Shown piece after piece: positions 24,804 through 33,568 of a DNA stretch of 45,047 bases; position 1 is the first letter of the stretch; each line of letters starts with the position of its first letter. Source of the stretch: Paradesertivirga sp965650335. Lineage in GTDB: Bacteria; Bacteroidota; Bacteroidia; Sphingobacteriales; Sphingobacteriaceae. The stretch covers positions 1 through 45,047 of the forward strand of contig CBFGOI010000026.1 in the NCBI GenBank assembly GCA_965650335.1. Reading direction: 5' to 3'. The translations under genes and the position numbers were made by a program. The notes under the pieces were generated by a model. The model saw only the letters and a program-made list of their open reading frames with translations. It had not been told where the DNA came from and searched no databases.

Positions 24804-25430
24804 TTGGAAAATTTATCCGGACAGCACCTCTCACTTTTTAGAGAATCCTTAAAAAGCTTCATCATCTTCACAGACGATGAATGGTGCATCTTTTCAGGAC
24901 ATCTTTATGGAAAGACTCTGAAGAAAAAGGCTTTTTTTGCTCAAGCCGGAAAAGTATGCAATGAAGTTGGATTTATCGTCGAAGGCTCCGTTCGATATTA
25001 CCACGTTAAAGATGGTGTGGAAATAACCGGTTACTTCAGTTTTGAAAATGATTTTATAAGCGCCTACAAAAGCTTTTTGACAGGCACAGCAACCTTAAGC
25101 TATATTCAAGCTCTTGAAAATACGAGGCTTATAATTTTTTCTAAAGACGGGCTTCAAAAACTTTTAGCAGACGAGCGAATAAACTATAAAATAGAGCGAT
25201 TTGGCAGATTGTTAGCCGAGCATTACTTAATTTGCTATGAAGACCGGGTAACTTCGTTTATAATCCAAAGCGCAGAGGAAAGGTATTTGCAGTTGCTGAA
25301 AGACAACCGGAATATATTCAAGCGCATTCCACAACACTATATAGCCAATTATTTGGGCATAACAGCGGTTTCGCTTTCGCGGATCAGAAAACGAATTATG
25401 GAGCCTGCCAGCAAAATCACCACCTCCTGA
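24804..25430 (+). CDS. Crp/Fnr-family transcriptional regulator (TTG start)
   Basis: Residues about 20-120 form a cyclic-nucleotide-binding-like beta barrel (AGKVCNEVGFIVEGSVRYYHV, GYFSFENDFISAYKSFL). A long helix follows and a short C-terminal HTH is visible (IPQHYIANYLGITAVSLSRIRKRI). The conserved Arg and Glu that contact cAMP are not obvious, so the ligand is unknown, as in many Bacteroidota members. There are no Cys pairs for an iron-sulfur cluster. No ATG occurs until near the end; the TTG at 24804, five bases after the UbiA-like stop, gives a full-length 208-residue protein. It may control the SDR-type gene downstream, which has its own promoter-like site. Confidence 0.85.
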   Translation: MENLSGQHLSLFRESLKSFIIFTDDEWCIFSGHLYGKTLKKKAFFAQAGKVCNEVGFIVEGSVRYYHVKDGVEITGYFSFENDFISAYKSFLTGTATLSYIQALENTRLIIFSKDGLQKLLADERINYKIERFGRLLAEHYLICYEDRVTSFIIQSAEERYLQLLKDNRNIFKRIPQHYIANYLGITAVSLSRIRKRIMEPASKITTS

Positions 25431-25479
25431 AAGCTGAATTTCTTATCTTTTGTTAACGTTTTCAGCTAAGCTATCTCGA

Positions 25480-25487
25480 TATTTTTG
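25480..25487 (+). promoter_or_regulatory. Candidate -7 element before the epimerase-like gene
   Basis: TATTTTTG matches TAnnTTTG and lies 22 bases before the ATG at 25510. A TTTG is present at 25449-25452 but the 27-base spacer is too long for a standard pair. Confidence 0.35.
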
Positions 25488-25509
25488 TATCACTAATTAA
25501 AAAAAAGAG

Positions 25510-26445
25510 ATGCATACTATACTAGGAGCCGGCGGACCAATAAGTAATGCTTTGGCACGCGAATTACAAAAAACAAATCAAACGATCAGATTAGTTAGTC
25601 GCAAGCCGGTACCTGCTTCAGGAAAAACATCCTGGAAAAAAGCCGATCTTCTGAATTACCAGGAAACACTGGAAGAGTGTCGCGGATCGGAAGTTATCTA
25701 TTTATGTGCCGGTTTAAAATACGACAAAGATGTGTGGCAGGACCAATGGCCCAAAATCATGCGGAATGCCCTTAATATCACTAAAGAAACAGGCGCCCGG
25801 TTCATATTTTTTGATAACGTATACATGTACGGACTGGTAGCGGGATCGATGACAGAAGAAACACCCTACAGGCCTACCAGTGTAAAAGGAGAAGTGAGAG
25901 CTAAAATTGCCAGCCAGTTAATGGAAGAAGTGAAAGCCGGCAATATAAAAGCCAGCATTGCGAGAGCAGCCGACTTTTATGGCGCAACCGATTCGGGCAA
26001 CAGCTTTTTTGATATGATGGTGCTGGATAAACTTTCAAAAAGGAAGAATGCTCAATGGCTTGGAAATCCGGATACCTTACACTCATTCACCTATGTGGAG
26101 GATGCCGCAAGAGGAGTTTTCACACTCGGTCAGAATCCGGAGAGTGATAATCAGATATGGCATTTGCCAACCGCCCCAGCGATGAAAGGAAGTGATTTCA
26201 TCAATTTAGCAGCAGCAATATTCGACACCAGCCCCAATTACTCGAGAATCAACAAATTTATGCTCCAGGCAATCGGCATGTTCAATCCGCTGATAAAAAG
26301 TACCGTAGAAATGTACTATCAATATCAATATGACTATAATTTTAATTCATCGAAGTTTGAAAAAGCGTTTGCAATAGGCCCAAAATCGTACGAGGAAGGC
26401 ATTAGGTATTTGGCAGATACATTTTATTCTCATAAAAATTCTTAA
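25510..26445 (+). CDS. NAD-dependent epimerase/dehydratase-family protein
   Basis: The N-terminus MHTILGAGGPISNALARELQ is a Rossmann nucleotide-binding motif in which the last Gly of the usual GxxGxxG is Ser. The segment NVYMYGLVAGSMTEETPYRP contains a Tyr in the position expected for extended SDRs, without the clear YxxxK pair, so catalytic function is uncertain. HSFTYVEDAARGVF is a typical extended-SDR block. The protein is 311 residues and cytoplasmic. It follows a Crp/Fnr regulator by 79 bases. It may act on a sugar nucleotide or a small carbonyl, or be an atypical SDR sensor. Confidence 0.75.
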   Translation: MHTILGAGGPISNALARELQKTNQTIRLVSRKPVPASGKTSWKKADLLNYQETLEECRGSEVIYLCAGLKYDKDVWQDQWPKIMRNALNITKETGARFIFFDNVYMYGLVAGSMTEETPYRPTSVKGEVRAKIASQLMEEVKAGNIKASIARAADFYGATDSGNSFFDMMVLDKLSKRKNAQWLGNPDTLHSFTYVEDAARGVFTLGQNPESDNQIWHLPTAPAMKGSDFINLAAAIFDTSPNYSRINKFMLQAIGMFNPLIKSTVEMYYQYQYDYNFNSSKFEKAFAIGPKSYEEGIRYLADTFYSHKNS

Positions 26446-26489
26446 AACAATTGATCTGATTTTAACTTAGCAGGATAAATTACAAGATC

Positions 26490-28196
26490 ATGATCGCGAA
26501 AAAACCAAGAATATTTGTTCCGGAAAACCTCGAAATTAAATGGGAGAAGCTTGAACCATTATTGCTTGAATTGAAAAACAGGGAAATTAACTCTGTTGAA
26601 GATTTAAAACGCTGGTTAAAAGACCGCAGTGAACTTGAAGCGGCGCTTGAAGAAGACTTTGCATGGAGATATATTCGAATGACCTGCGATACGGCCAATG
26701 AGGAGTTATTGCAAAGCTTCCAATACTTTGCTACTGAAATAGAGCCTAAAATTGCTCCGATTTCAAACGACCTGAACAAAAAGCTAATAGATAGTCCTTT
26801 TGTTGAAAAACTGGAGAAGGACAAATATTTTGTGTTGATCAGAAGCGTAAAAAAGGCCTTGCAACTTTTCAGAGAAGAGAATATTCCTTTATTAACAGAA
26901 ATCCAGGTAAAGCAACAAACCTACCAATCGATCACTGGTGCCATGAGTGTTACTATTGATGGAAAGGAATATACGCTTGAACAGGCTTCTGTTTTTTTGA
27001 AAGATATTGACAGAAATGTACGTAAGAAAGCATGGGAGGCTGTTACAGCTCGTCGCCTACAGGATAAAGATAAACTGGACGACCTATTTAATGAACTTTT
27101 AAAGCTTCGCCATAAGGTGGCCCTAAATGCCGGTTTTGAAAACTTCCGCGATTACATGTTCCAGGCTTTGGGCAGATTTGACTATACCCCACACGACTGC
27201 TATAAATTTCACGAGTCTATAGAGAGAGAAATAGTGCCTATTTTACGAAAAGAGGCCGAAAAAAGACGTGTGACTTTAGGCTTACATGAGCTAAAACCCT
27301 GGGATATGGATGTTGACATATCAGGAAAGCCAGCGCTTAAGCCCTTCAACAACGGTCAGGAATTAATTGACAAATCAATACAATGTTTCCAGGCACTTAA
27401 CCCTTACATCGGGGAGCGTTTGGAGATAATGAGAGAAAATGGTCTTTTCGACGTAGAAAGTCGTAAAGGAAAAGCTCCCGGAGGCTATAACTATCCCTTG
27501 GCAGAAACCGGCGCACCCTTTATCTTTATGAATTCGGCAAACACTTTCCGAGATTTAACTACTATGGTACATGAAGGCGGACATGCGGTTCATACCTTCA
27601 TAAGCTCGGATCTGGAACTCAACGACTTTAAGCACCTTCCTTCGGAGGTAGCGGAACTGGCTTCAATGAGTATGGAATTAATTTCTATGGATAAATGGGA
27701 TGTGTTTTTCGATAATGAAGAGGATCTAAAACGTGCTAAAAAAGATCAACTGCGCGATGTATTGAAAACTCTTCCATGGGTAGCTGTCGTAGATCAGTTT
27801 CAACACTGGATTTATACAAATCCCGAACACACAACAGCAGAACGAAAAACTGCCTGGAAGGAAATTATTGCCCCTTTTGGAAACAATTTTACTGATTGGA
27901 CTGGCTATGAAGAAGCTCTGGAAAACCTATGGCAAAAGCAGCTTCACATTTTTGAAGTACCCTTTTATTATATCGAATACGGTATCGCCCAGTTGGGTGC
28001 CATAGCCGTTTGGAAGAACTATAAAGAGAATCCTGAACTTGCGTTAGAAAAATACCTTGCGGCCTTGAAACTAGGGTATACAAAAACGATAAAAGAGATT
28101 TATAAAACTGCAGGAATTGAGTTCAACTTCAGTACTGATTATGTACATCAACTTGCTAAATTCATAAAAGCAGAGCTTGCTTTGCTTGGAGATTAG
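26490..28196 (+). CDS. M3-family oligoendopeptidase (PepF-like)
   Basis: This is a cytoplasmic zinc metallopeptidase of 568 residues that trims short peptides. TTMVHEGGHAVHTF holds the HExxH zinc motif (HEGGH, about 361-365), and the downstream SEVAELASMSMELIS supplies the third ligand Glu about 25 residues later. The N-terminal 180 residues are helical and match oligoendopeptidase F-type lids. No signal peptide is seen. It is transcribed with the same polarity as its neighbours but is not tightly linked to either. A perfect hairpin follows the stop codon. Confidence 0.92.
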   Translation: MIAKKPRIFVPENLEIKWEKLEPLLLELKNREINSVEDLKRWLKDRSELEAALEEDFAWRYIRMTCDTANEELLQSFQYFATEIEPKIAPISNDLNKKLIDSPFVEKLEKDKYFVLIRSVKKALQLFREENIPLLTEIQVKQQTYQSITGAMSVTIDGKEYTLEQASVFLKDIDRNVRKKAWEAVTARRLQDKDKLDDLFNELLKLRHKVALNAGFENFRDYMFQALGRFDYTPHDCYKFHESIEREIVPILRKEAEKRRVTLGLHELKPWDMDVDISGKPALKPFNNGQELIDKSIQCFQALNPYIGERLEIMRENGLFDVESRKGKAPGGYNYPLAETGAPFIFMNSANTFRDLTTMVHEGGHAVHTFISSDLELNDFKHLPSEVAELASMSMELISMDKWDVFFDNEEDLKRAKKDQLRDVLKTLPWVAVVDQFQHWIYTNPEHTTAERKTAWKEIIAPFGNNFTDWTGYEEALENLWQKQLHIFEVPFYYIEYGIAQLGAIAVWKNYKENPELALEKYLAALKLGYTKTIKEIYKTAGIEFNFSTDYVHQLAKFIKAELALLGD

Positions 28197-28203
28197 GGAA
28201 ATC

Positions 28204-28247
28204 TGTAATGCTGAGTTTGTCAATAAATCAATGAACTCAGCATTACA
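28204..28247. other. Perfect 14-bp hairpin after the M3 peptidase, without U-tract
   Basis: TGTAATGCTGAGTT (28204-28217) pairs with AACTCAGCATTACA (28234-28247) around a 16-nt loop, seven bases after the stop codon. A run of only four A follows on the plus strand, so it lacks the T-run of an intrinsic terminator. It may stabilise the 3' end of the mRNA. Confidence 0.6.
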
Positions 28248-28451
28248 AAACCGAGCAATATTTCTCCCAGAAAAAAATAATAAAAAACCGCATCAACGAT
28301 ATTAATTATTGCCGGCACACTCTGGTATTTAAAGAATCGACACATCATTTAAAAAACAACTTCTTAAATAATTAGCGGCAGCTTCAGCCGCAATGTTCCA
28401 ATTTTTAAACCAAAGAGCCGGACTTGCTTACAATTCAAATCAAATTATTTC

Positions 28452-28459
28452 TATGTTTG
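28452..28459 (+). promoter_or_regulatory. Candidate -7 element of the APC permease gene
   Basis: TATGTTTG is a full match to TAnnTTTG and ends 24 bases before the ATG at 28484. A TTG occurs at 28424 (25-base spacer). Confidence 0.4.
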
Positions 28460-28483
28460 ATTTTGTTGAAGATAATTACCACA

Positions 28484-30199
28484 ATGGCGAACAAATATTT
28501 CCGGAGAAAACCGATCTCAACTATTCTCACTGATATTGAACAGGGCTTTACTGATACAGAAAATGCCAAATCGGGTATAACTCATTTGAAGAAAGTACTA
28601 GGCGTACGAGATTTAACTTTCATGGGTATTGCTGCCGTTATTGGCGCAGGTATTTTTTCGACCATTGGGCAAGCAGCTTTTGATGGCGGTCCTGGCGTTA
28701 CCCTGCTTTTCATTTTAACTGCCATAACCTGTGGCTTCTCGGCGCTGTGCTATGCGGAATTTGCTTCGAGAATTCCGGTTTCTGGCAGTGCCTATACCTA
28801 TGCATATGCTTCGTTCGGTGAGCTTATTGCATGGATCATTGGCTGGGACCTGTTAATGGAATACGCCATTGGCAACATCGCGGTAGCAATTTCATGGAGC
28901 GAATACTTTACAAATTTACTCGAGGGCTTTAACATTTATATTCCGGCGAATCTCACCATGGATTATTTATCCGCCATGAGGGGAAATGCCAAATTTGAAC
29001 AACTTACAGCATCCGGAAACTTAACGGAAATTACAGAGACCTTACGTTCTCAGGCATTCGCCTGGAACAATGCGCCAGGCTTCGGCAATATTAAACTTAT
29101 CGCAAACCTGCCCGCCCTTGCTATTGTAGCACTAATTACTTACCTGGTGTACATCGGCATTAAAGAAACCAAAAGAGCGACCAATGCCATGGTTATACTC
29201 AAAATTGCTGTAGTGATAGCCGTGATTTTGGTGGGTTTCTTTTATGTTACACCTGCTAACTGGCGTCCCTTTCTTCCCAATCATTTCTCTGGTGTAATGA
29301 AAGGTGTATCAGGTGTATTCTTCGCCTATATAGGTTTTGACGCCATTTCAACGACGGCAGAAGAATGCAAAAATCCACAAAGAGATCTTCCCAAAGGCAT
29401 GATTTATTCCCTGATCATCTGTACGGTTTTATACATTTTAGTTGCCCTGGTGTTAACCGGAATGGTTAATTATTCAGAGCTGCAGGTAGCAGATCCGCTG
29501 GCATTTGTTTTTAAACGCATAGGTCTGGACGAAATCAGCTATATCGTATCCATCAGTGCGGTTATAGCTACGGCGAGTGTTTTATTAATTTTCCAAATGG
29601 GGCAGCCGCGTATATGGATGAGCATGAGCCGGGACGGACTTTTACCGAAAGCATTTGCGCGCATACATCCCAAATATCAAACCCCTAGCTTTTCTACCAT
29701 TGTTACCGGCTTTGTAGTGGCTATACCAGCATTGTTTATGAATTTATCAGAGGTAACGGATCTAACCAGCATTGGTACTTTGTTTGCGTTTGTGCTGGTT
29801 TGCGGCGGGGTTCTGGTTCTGGAAAAAGACAAAAATCTGCAGCCAGGGCGTTTTAGAATCCCCTATATCAATTCCAAATACATTGTCCCCGGATTACTTA
29901 TTACTGCTTTGATAGTTTTTTGGGAGCCTGTTAATAATCTATTCAAGCTCGAGGGAAACTGGCATGATTATAAAGATAATCTGCCCTATTTTCTATTTAT
30001 GATCCTGGCAACTATTATTGCATGGCTAAGTTTTACAAAAAACCTCTCTCTGATACCTGTAATGGGCCTTTTAAGCTGTTTTTATTTGATGACCGAATTA
30101 GGCTATCAAAGCTGGGAGAGATTTCTGATATGGCTATTAGTCGGCCTAATCATCTATTTTACTTATAGCCATAAAAACAGCAAACTTAATGCTAGGTAA
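28484..30199 (+). CDS. APC-family amino acid permease (cationic amino acid transporter-like)
   Basis: The ATG at 28484 gives 571 residues. The longer TTG-initiated frame from 28424 covers the promoter-like element and is disfavoured. LTFMGIAAVIGAGIFSTIG is the glycine-rich first membrane segment typical of APC transporters, with YAEFASRIPVSGSAYTYAY next. About 12-14 membrane segments are visible. A 60-residue loop between segments (near DYLSAMRGNAKFEQL) is soluble and longer than in many relatives. Likely function is uptake or exchange of amino acids, possibly basic ones, driven by an ion gradient; substrate is an inference from family resemblance. Confidence 0.88.
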   Translation: MANKYFRRKPISTILTDIEQGFTDTENAKSGITHLKKVLGVRDLTFMGIAAVIGAGIFSTIGQAAFDGGPGVTLLFILTAITCGFSALCYAEFASRIPVSGSAYTYAYASFGELIAWIIGWDLLMEYAIGNIAVAISWSEYFTNLLEGFNIYIPANLTMDYLSAMRGNAKFEQLTASGNLTEITETLRSQAFAWNNAPGFGNIKLIANLPALAIVALITYLVYIGIKETKRATNAMVILKIAVVIAVILVGFFYVTPANWRPFLPNHFSGVMKGVSGVFFAYIGFDAISTTAEECKNPQRDLPKGMIYSLIICTVLYILVALVLTGMVNYSELQVADPLAFVFKRIGLDEISYIVSISAVIATASVLLIFQMGQPRIWMSMSRDGLLPKAFARIHPKYQTPSFSTIVTGFVVAIPALFMNLSEVTDLTSIGTLFAFVLVCGGVLVLEKDKNLQPGRFRIPYINSKYIVPGLLITALIVFWEPVNNLFKLEGNWHDYKDNLPYFLFMILATIIAWLSFTKNLSLIPVMGLLSCFYLMTELGYQSWERFLIWLLVGLIIYFTYSHKNSKLNAR

Positions 30200-30238
30200 A
30201 AAGCATTTATAAAAGGTTTCTATACCGTTTTATTTATG

Positions 30239-32176
30239 TTATATCCTGCGAAGCTGAACATTTTCATGGTAAGACACCACTAAGGGAACTTTCTCGACGG
30301 TAACAAAGCTCAGATCTAATCCAAAACCGCGTTCTTCAGATAAACTTAGATGTTTTAAGAGAAAGTAATAATCCATTATTAAACGCTCCTTAAAAGACAG
30401 CTTGTTGGCTTTTGACATAATTTTTTCGAGTACCACAAATCTGAAATCTCCTACTATCTGATGTCTATTTAAAGATTCGTACTTACTCGTGATATCCACC
30501 TCGCCGTTTTTCACCAGTTCCTCTACAACCATCCGGAAAAGAATATTTATCCGCTGCTCGATTCTGAAACCTAAACGAAAATCAATCCGGATAAGCTTCC
30601 CGGGAATTAGAAACTCCACTTTATACTCCAGCGTGTGAGGCTCCTCGGTAACATCAACATGAACCAGCCAATAAACATCTGCTCGTTTGGGCTGTTTTTG
30701 TAAAATAGAATAAATGATCTTCGATTCAATTTCGGAGCTAAAATTGGCACTCGTTAAATAAACAAGCTGAGACGCATATTTAGGAACTGTTGAATCTTCA
30801 CTTAGCTCTTTTAAGATTGGAAAATAATCGTCAATTTCGACGAATTTAACATATCTGTTTTTGATTTTCCGGGCTGAAGACCATCCATACATGATCGAAA
30901 AAATAACCGATCCCAGAATTAAAGTAAACCAGCCACCATGCATGAATTTCGACATGTTGGCCGTAAAAAAAGTTAGTTCGATTAATCCGTATACAAACAG
31001 AAAAAGAAATATTAGATAGTTGGGAAATTTCTTCCTTTTGAGATAAACGGATACAAGCACGGAAGTCATCAACATTGCGATGGTTATTGACAGGCCATAA
31101 GCCGCCTCCATTTTAGCCGATTCGCGAAATATTAAAACAACCGCGACACAACCCGCCCATAAAAGCGCATTGATCGACGGCACATATAATTGTCCTTTTT
31201 GAATAGTAGGATAATTAATTTTAACTTTTGGCCATAGATTCAGTCTGACCGCTTCAGAAATAAGTGTAAAAGATCCGGAAATGAGCGCCTGACTGGCAAT
31301 GATGGCGGCTAATGTGGCCACTCCGATACCAAAAATCAGAAACCATTCGGGCATTATTTTATAAAAAGGATTGTTATTATCAAGCAAATAGGTCCCCTGA
31401 TGCTGCAAAAGCCATACACCTTGTCCAAAATAATTCAGTAAAAGACTACTTTTAACAAAAATCCAGCTGATACGAATATTGGTTCTGCCACAATGCCCCA
31501 GATCCGAATACAAAGCCTCTGCACCTGTAGTACAAAGAAAAACCGCTCCCAAAATGCCTAAAGCACTCGGATTACTCGTTATAATTTGAAAAGCATAATA
31601 AGGATTAATTGCTTTTAAAATTGTCGGGGATTTTAAAATATAACTCATTCCCAGCACTGCAAGCATCGAGAACCAGATAAGCATCATTGGTCCGAAAGAC
31701 TTTCCAACTAGAGAAGTTCCAAATTGCTGGGCTACAAATAATGCAGTGATAATAAAGATCACTATCGGCACAGTTGGTAATCCTGGATAACTTATACCCA
31801 AACCTTCGATGGCCGACGAAACAGATATTGGTGGTGTAATGATACCGTCCGCCAATAATGCAGCCCCTCCAATCATTGCAGGTATGACTAACCATTTACC
31901 CCGCCTTTTAACTAAAGAATAAAGAGAAAAGATTCCACCTTCACCTTTATTGTCGGCAGTAAGAGTAATTAAAACGTACTTAATGGTGGTTTGAAGTGTT
32001 AGTGTCCAGAAAATACAGGAAAGTCCACCGAGGATTAAATCTGCAGTAATAATTCTGTCTCCAACTATTGCTTTGAAAACATATAAAGGTGAGGTACCTA
32101 TGTCTCCGTAAATGATTCCCAAACTAACAAGCAGACCCGCTGCAGAAAGCTTATGAATGTCTTTATGATTTGCCAC
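30239..32176 (-). CDS. kup: KUP/HAK-family potassium transporter (GTG start)
   Basis: Kup imports potassium by proton symport. LGIIYGDIGTSPLYVFKAIV (about residues 19-38) is the signature of the first membrane segment. Around a dozen membrane segments fill residues 10-420, followed by a soluble C-terminal part of about 220 residues. The total of 645 residues is normal for the family. The start is a GTG at 32176; no ATG is available upstream in frame near the promoter. The gene converges on the APC permease and diverges from the small T9SS cargo gene; a good promoter lies at 32199-32230. Confidence 0.93.
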   Translation of the reverse strand: MANHKDIHKLSAAGLLVSLGIIYGDIGTSPLYVFKAIVGDRIITADLILGGLSCIFWTLTLQTTIKYVLITLTADNKGEGGIFSLYSLVKRRGKWLVIPAMIGGAALLADGIITPPISVSSAIEGLGISYPGLPTVPIVIFIITALFVAQQFGTSLVGKSFGPMMLIWFSMLAVLGMSYILKSPTILKAINPYYAFQIITSNPSALGILGAVFLCTTGAEALYSDLGHCGRTNIRISWIFVKSSLLLNYFGQGVWLLQHQGTYLLDNNNPFYKIMPEWFLIFGIGVATLAAIIASQALISGSFTLISEAVRLNLWPKVKINYPTIQKGQLYVPSINALLWAGCVAVVLIFRESAKMEAAYGLSITIAMLMTSVLVSVYLKRKKFPNYLIFLFLFVYGLIELTFFTANMSKFMHGGWFTLILGSVIFSIMYGWSSARKIKNRYVKFVEIDDYFPILKELSEDSTVPKYASQLVYLTSANFSSEIESKIIYSILQKQPKRADVYWLVHVDVTEEPHTLEYKVEFLIPGKLIRIDFRLGFRIEQRINILFRMVVEELVKNGEVDITSKYESLNRHQIVGDFRFVVLEKIMSKANKLSFKERLIMDYYFLLKHLSLSEERGFGLDLSFVTVEKVPLVVSYHENVQLRRI

Positions 32177-32198
32177 TTATCAATTTCTAAAATGCGCA

Positions 32199-32230
32199 CA
32201 AATGTACAGTTTGACAAACAATAAACAAAA
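32199..32230 (-). promoter_or_regulatory. Promoter of kup, Bacteroidota type
   Basis: The minus strand reads TTTTG, a 19-base spacer, then TACATTTG. Both boxes and the spacer match the Bacteroidota consensus (TTTG, 19-21, TAnnTTTG). The -7 element ends 22 bases before the kup GTG. It is the best promoter match in the window. Confidence 0.65.
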
Positions 32231-32340
32231 CTGATAATCAGCCACAATTTACAGATTTAGCGGTATGTTATTTGATTGTTAAAAAGTGTTAAATAGAACA
32301 AATAATTCTTTGCAATTAAAGTTTATAGAATATTTATCTT

Positions 32341-32348
32341 TAAATTTG
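32341..32348 (+). promoter_or_regulatory. Candidate -7 element of the small T9SS cargo gene
   Basis: TAAATTTG matches TAnnTTTG fully and ends 17 bases before the ATG at 32366. No -33 box at standard spacing is seen; the nearest TTTG is 28 bases upstream. Confidence 0.4.
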
Positions 32349-32365
32349 TTTGTTATCGTTTTTGG

Positions 32366-32917
32366 ATGAAAAAATTTTACTCTCTTATAATTTTATTTAG
32401 CTTTTTATTAATGAGTGCCCATGCGGCTTTCGTTACTGAAAAAGTTATGTCTGTAGGAGGGGAAATAGCTGACTCTTTAAGAAAGGCAAATTCAAAAACG
32501 ATATCAAAGATCACTGACACAAGGCCAGGACGTCCGTCAGAAGTTAAAAGCGTTAAGATTAACCTCACACCTTTCAAACCTTCCTACTTAAAAACAATAC
32601 CTGTTTCAAATAGTACTCACCAAACCAAAAGTACGGTCAGCGCGGCAGATCCAAAAGTTTTGAGCAACGTTAAAGTATATCCTAACCCGGTATCTGATCA
32701 TTTGAATCTTTCTTACTTTGTCAATAAGGATTCTAATGTTACCATAAAGATCATGGATATTCTTGGCAATGAAGTAGCAACTTTACTATCACAGCGTCTT
32801 TCCGCAGGCGAGCAGATAAACTCTTTCCCTATTTCTTCGTCTCTGAATAGCGGATATTATTTCATCCGACTTATCGTTGGTAACGAAACTATCATAAAGA
32901 GAATTTCTGTACTCTAA
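32366..32917 (+). CDS. Small secreted protein with T9SS type A sorting domain
   Basis: The 183-residue protein has a signal peptide (MKKFYSLIILFSFLLMSAHA), about 80 residues rich in Ser, Thr, Lys and Pro, and a C-terminal domain of about 80 residues starting at KVYPNPVSDHLNLSYF. This domain contains VTIKIMDILGNEVATLL and ends IIKRISVL, the classic type A sorting signal recognised by the type IX secretion system and removed or linked to a lipid anchor. No enzymatic or adhesive domain is present between signal and sorting domain. The cargo is therefore the 80-residue linker itself, or the protein is a remnant of a longer one. Divergent from kup. Confidence 0.85.
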   Translation: MKKFYSLIILFSFLLMSAHAAFVTEKVMSVGGEIADSLRKANSKTISKITDTRPGRPSEVKSVKINLTPFKPSYLKTIPVSNSTHQTKSTVSAADPKVLSNVKVYPNPVSDHLNLSYFVNKDSNVTIKIMDILGNEVATLLSQRLSAGEQINSFPISSSLNSGYYFIRLIVGNETIIKRISVL

Positions 32918-32956
32918 TACCATTCAGGCATATTTATTAATATCTATCTTCGCAGC

Positions 32957-33568
32957 ATGAAAATTATTGCTGTGGGGCGTAATTATACTGAACACGCCAA
33001 AGAGTTAAATAACGAAGTACCGGTTGCACCTGTCATTTTCATGAAACCCGATACCGCGGTTTTAAAAGATAACAAACCTTTCTACCTACCTGATTTCTCC
33101 GCAGAGATACATCATGAAATAGAACTTGTTCTCAAAATATCTAAAGAAGGCAAGCATATTTCGGAAAAATTCGCTGCAAACTATTTTGAGGAAATTGGTT
33201 TGGGTATCGATTTTACTGCACGCGATATCCAACAAAAACATAAAGAAAAAGGTTTGCCCTGGGAGATCGCCAAGGCTTTTGATAATTCTGCTCCCGTAGG
33301 TCGTTTTGTTAGTAAAACCACATTTGAAAATTTGTACAACTTAAATTTTCACCTGGATATCAACGGAAAAACTGTTCAAGCTGGCAACACAAAAGACCTT
33401 CTTTTTTCGTTTGAAAAGTTAATAACGTTTATTTCCCAATATATCACACTTAAAAAAGGGGATTTAATTTTCACCGGAACTCCCGCAGGAGTTGGTAAAA
33501 TCTTTATTGGCGATAAGTTAACTGGTTATCTGGAAAACGAAAAATTACTCGACTTTGAAATTAAATAA
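32957..33568 (+). CDS. Fumarylacetoacetate hydrolase-family protein
   Basis: Family members hydrolyse or decarboxylate 2-oxo acids and use a divalent metal. MKIIAVGRNYTEHAKE and the central FSAEIHHEIELVLKI supply the N-terminal block and the metal-binding Glu/His residues, and the C-terminal FTGTPAGVGKIFIGD is the family signature. The 203-residue single-domain form resembles the YcgM/FAHD1 group, which acts on acylpyruvates or oxaloacetate. Its stop overlaps the next gene by 14 bases, so translation is coupled to an M23 peptidase, with no clear functional link. Confidence 0.9.
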   Translation: MKIIAVGRNYTEHAKELNNEVPVAPVIFMKPDTAVLKDNKPFYLPDFSAEIHHEIELVLKISKEGKHISEKFAANYFEEIGLGIDFTARDIQQKHKEKGLPWEIAKAFDNSAPVGRFVSKTTFENLYNLNFHLDINGKTVQAGNTKDLLFSFEKLITFISQYITLKKGDLIFTGTPAGVGKIFIGDKLTGYLENEKLLDFEIK

